From Patescibacteria group bacterium (GTDB lineage Bacteria > Patescibacteriota > Microgenomatia > UM-FILTER-40-11): a stretch of DNA of 7,206 nucleotides. A program made the translations under genes and the position numbers. The DNA is taken from assembly GCA_023473205.1 (NCBI GenBank), contig JAMCYY010000079.1, forward strand, positions 1-7,206. The letters run 5' to 3'. Shown piece by piece: positions 6,190-7,206 of the stretch. Numbering within the stretch: the first letter of the stretch is position 1; the number at the start of each line of letters is the position of its first letter. The notes beneath the pieces are model-generated. The model was not told the DNA's origin and did no database searches. It worked only from the letters and a program-made list of their open reading frames with translations.

Positions 6190-6909
6190 ATGTCACCGGA
6201 AAGAAACAGTTATTTAAAGTCAGTTGAATGGTGGCTTGAGCAAGCCGGAAATGAGATACTTTATCTTGAGGAAGAAGGACCTTATATCGTGGCGCCGCCG
6301 CTTTCGAAATTTGAAAGAACCGCTTCCATTCGTTATCAGGAAAAAGACCTTCGGATACTTTTCCAAATTGGCAGACCAGATATAGCTTGCTGGATTGCCA
6401 CTGAAAGAAGATGCTTGTGTTTACAAGAATCCCGCAAAGCCATCGCGGTTATTACAGGTGAAGATCGAGACCCTGCGGCAATGATTAATTGGCATGATCA
6501 TCAGCAAGAACTTCAGCCGGAATGTTTTGCTTTAGCCGCTATCTTGCGCGACCGAAAGCAAATGGAAGAACATAATCCGGAACAAGACCAGCAGACTTTA
6601 ATTGCTTTAGCTGAAAGCTTTCACCGGCTTTCCCAAACTCCTTTAATTGGTGTTTTAGCAATGTTTGAAGCTGCCTGGCGAGACGAACCAATCAGACCAA
6701 TTCTAGAAACTATTGTCTCAATCAAAAGCTGCCCTTTGGCAAAAGTTTGGGAACCAGCAGTCACGCTTTTGAAAAGACAACCAGCAAAACCTGTCCCCTT
6801 TTTGTCTGAACAAGTATCAACCTGGCAAACAAAGATCAGAGGTTTGTGGGGAGAAGATTTTAACAGAAGTAAAAAACTGGCGGCAATTTTTTACCGCTTA
6901 ATGCAATAA
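6190..6909 (+). CDS. Hypothetical protein, third gene of the plus operon
   Basis: This 239-residue protein is of unrecognised family. The ATG at 6190 is chosen over an upstream TTG at 6172 because AGAAAGGA (6178-6185) sits at good spacing before it, and because the TTG would lie inside the preceding gene without a binding site. The N-terminal half (about 22-95) alternates strands and short turns: Y-I-V-A-P-P, then R-I-L-F-Q-I-G-R-P-D-I-A-C-W, then A-I-A-V-I-T-G. The C-terminal half (about 105-239) is helical. Five cysteines (67, 75, 77, 112, 181) do not form an obvious metal-binding pattern. No membrane segment is seen. It starts 10 bases after the preceding stop and is followed after 11 bases by the response regulator, so it belongs to the same operon. 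Its role is unknown; a small sensory or adaptor role next to the receiver protein is only a guess. Confidence 0.85.
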   Translation: MSPERNSYLKSVEWWLEQAGNEILYLEEEGPYIVAPPLSKFERTASIRYQEKDLRILFQIGRPDIACWIATERRCLCLQESRKAIAVITGEDRDPAAMINWHDHQQELQPECFALAAILRDRKQMEEHNPEQDQQTLIALAESFHRLSQTPLIGVLAMFEAAWRDEPIRPILETIVSIKSCPLAKVWEPAVTLLKRQPAKPVPFLSEQVSTWQTKIRGLWGEDFNRSKKLAAIFYRLMQ

Positions 6910-6920
6910 AAAGGAAAAAT

Positions 6921-7206
6921 ATGTGTCCTGAAAGAGCAAAAGTAATTATTGTCGAAGATAACCCCAAAAAACTGGAAATGTTAGCAGAATTTTTAATTTC
7001 AAAAGGTCATCAAATAATTGGCACTGCCCCAGATAAAAAGAATGGGCTTGCTTTAATAGAAGAAATAAAAGAGGGAAATCAGCCGGTTGATGTTTGCCTT
7101 TTTGACGCCCACTTGACAGAAAGGTCAAACGGCGAAGAAGGTAAAGAATTGGCCGAAGTAGCCAGAGAAAAATTCCCAGAAGTAAAAATAATCAGTATCT
7201 CTTGTT
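6921..7206 (+). CDS. Response regulator receiver domain protein (partial, 3' end outside window)
   Basis: The first 95 residues are present and read as a CheY-like receiver. Strand 1, K-V-I-I-V-E-D-N (7-14), carries the acidic pair E12-D13. Strand 3, D-V-C-L-F-D-A-H-L (57-65), places the phospho-acceptor aspartate at D62. Strand 4, V-K-I-I-S-I-S (88-94), supplies the conserved serine/threonine position. The frame runs off the window, so the conserved lysine and any output domain are not visible; it could be a stand-alone receiver or a full regulator. The ATG at 6921 has AAGGA (6911-6915) at good spacing and lies 11 bases after the preceding gene. No histidine kinase is in the window. Phosphotransfer from a kinase elsewhere is expected for the family. 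Confidence 0.9.
   Translation, partial: MCPERAKVIIVEDNPKKLEMLAEFLISKGHQIIGTAPDKKNGLALIEEIKEGNQPVDVCLFDAHLTERSNGEEGKELAEVAREKFPEVKIISISC

Noticed and set aside
1..7206. CRISPR array, tRNA, rRNA or insertion sequence
   Set aside because: I saw no regularly spaced repeats of adequate length, no tRNA-like cloverleaf or rRNA motif, and no transposase or terminal inverted repeats.

Overview
This is an AT-rich bacterial window that uses the standard genetic code, with TGA read as stop. It has tightly packed genes, many proteins of unrecognised family, a divergent STAND-type ATPase fused to an OmpR-type DNA-binding domain, and a response regulator receiver. This style fits a Candidate Phyla Radiation (Patescibacteria) genome, perhaps Microgenomates-like. 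That placement is an impression from gene style only, because no rRNA or other marker gene is present.

Layout: bases 1-160 are a pyrimidine-rich stretch without a convincing gene. Its first 24 bases exactly repeat a piece of a gene 6 kb downstream. A small ORF follows (161-369), whose reading frame appears to shift -1 at an A9 run. Shifted, it overlaps by ATGA with a plus-strand gene of unknown function (366-1166). Two minus-strand genes converge on it: a 669-residue protein with a nucleotidyltransferase-like signature and a C-terminal winged-helix-like region (1197-3206), and upstream of it, overlapping by 8 bp, a 399-residue ATPase-like protein with an OmpR/PhoB-type winged helix (3199-4398).

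Bases 4399-4536 are a divergent regulatory region. It holds short direct repeats spaced 10-11 bp, a candidate minus-strand promoter, an 8-bp perfect inverted repeat, and a candidate -10 box placed so that the plus-strand transcript would begin at or very near the ATG. On the plus strand a compact operon follows: three proteins of unknown family (4537-5364, 5370-6179, 6190-6909) and the start of a response regulator that runs off the window end (6921-7206).

The likely logic is a divergent regulatory module. The ATPase/OmpR-type regulator probably binds the phased repeats and controls both its own operon (with the nucleotidyltransferase-like partner) and the opposite operon. The 366-1166 and 5370-6179 products share an N-terminal Y-G-x4-E-W motif at identical residue numbers, which suggests that both flanks encode members of one undescribed family. 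The biochemical purpose of the module is not evident from the sequence.
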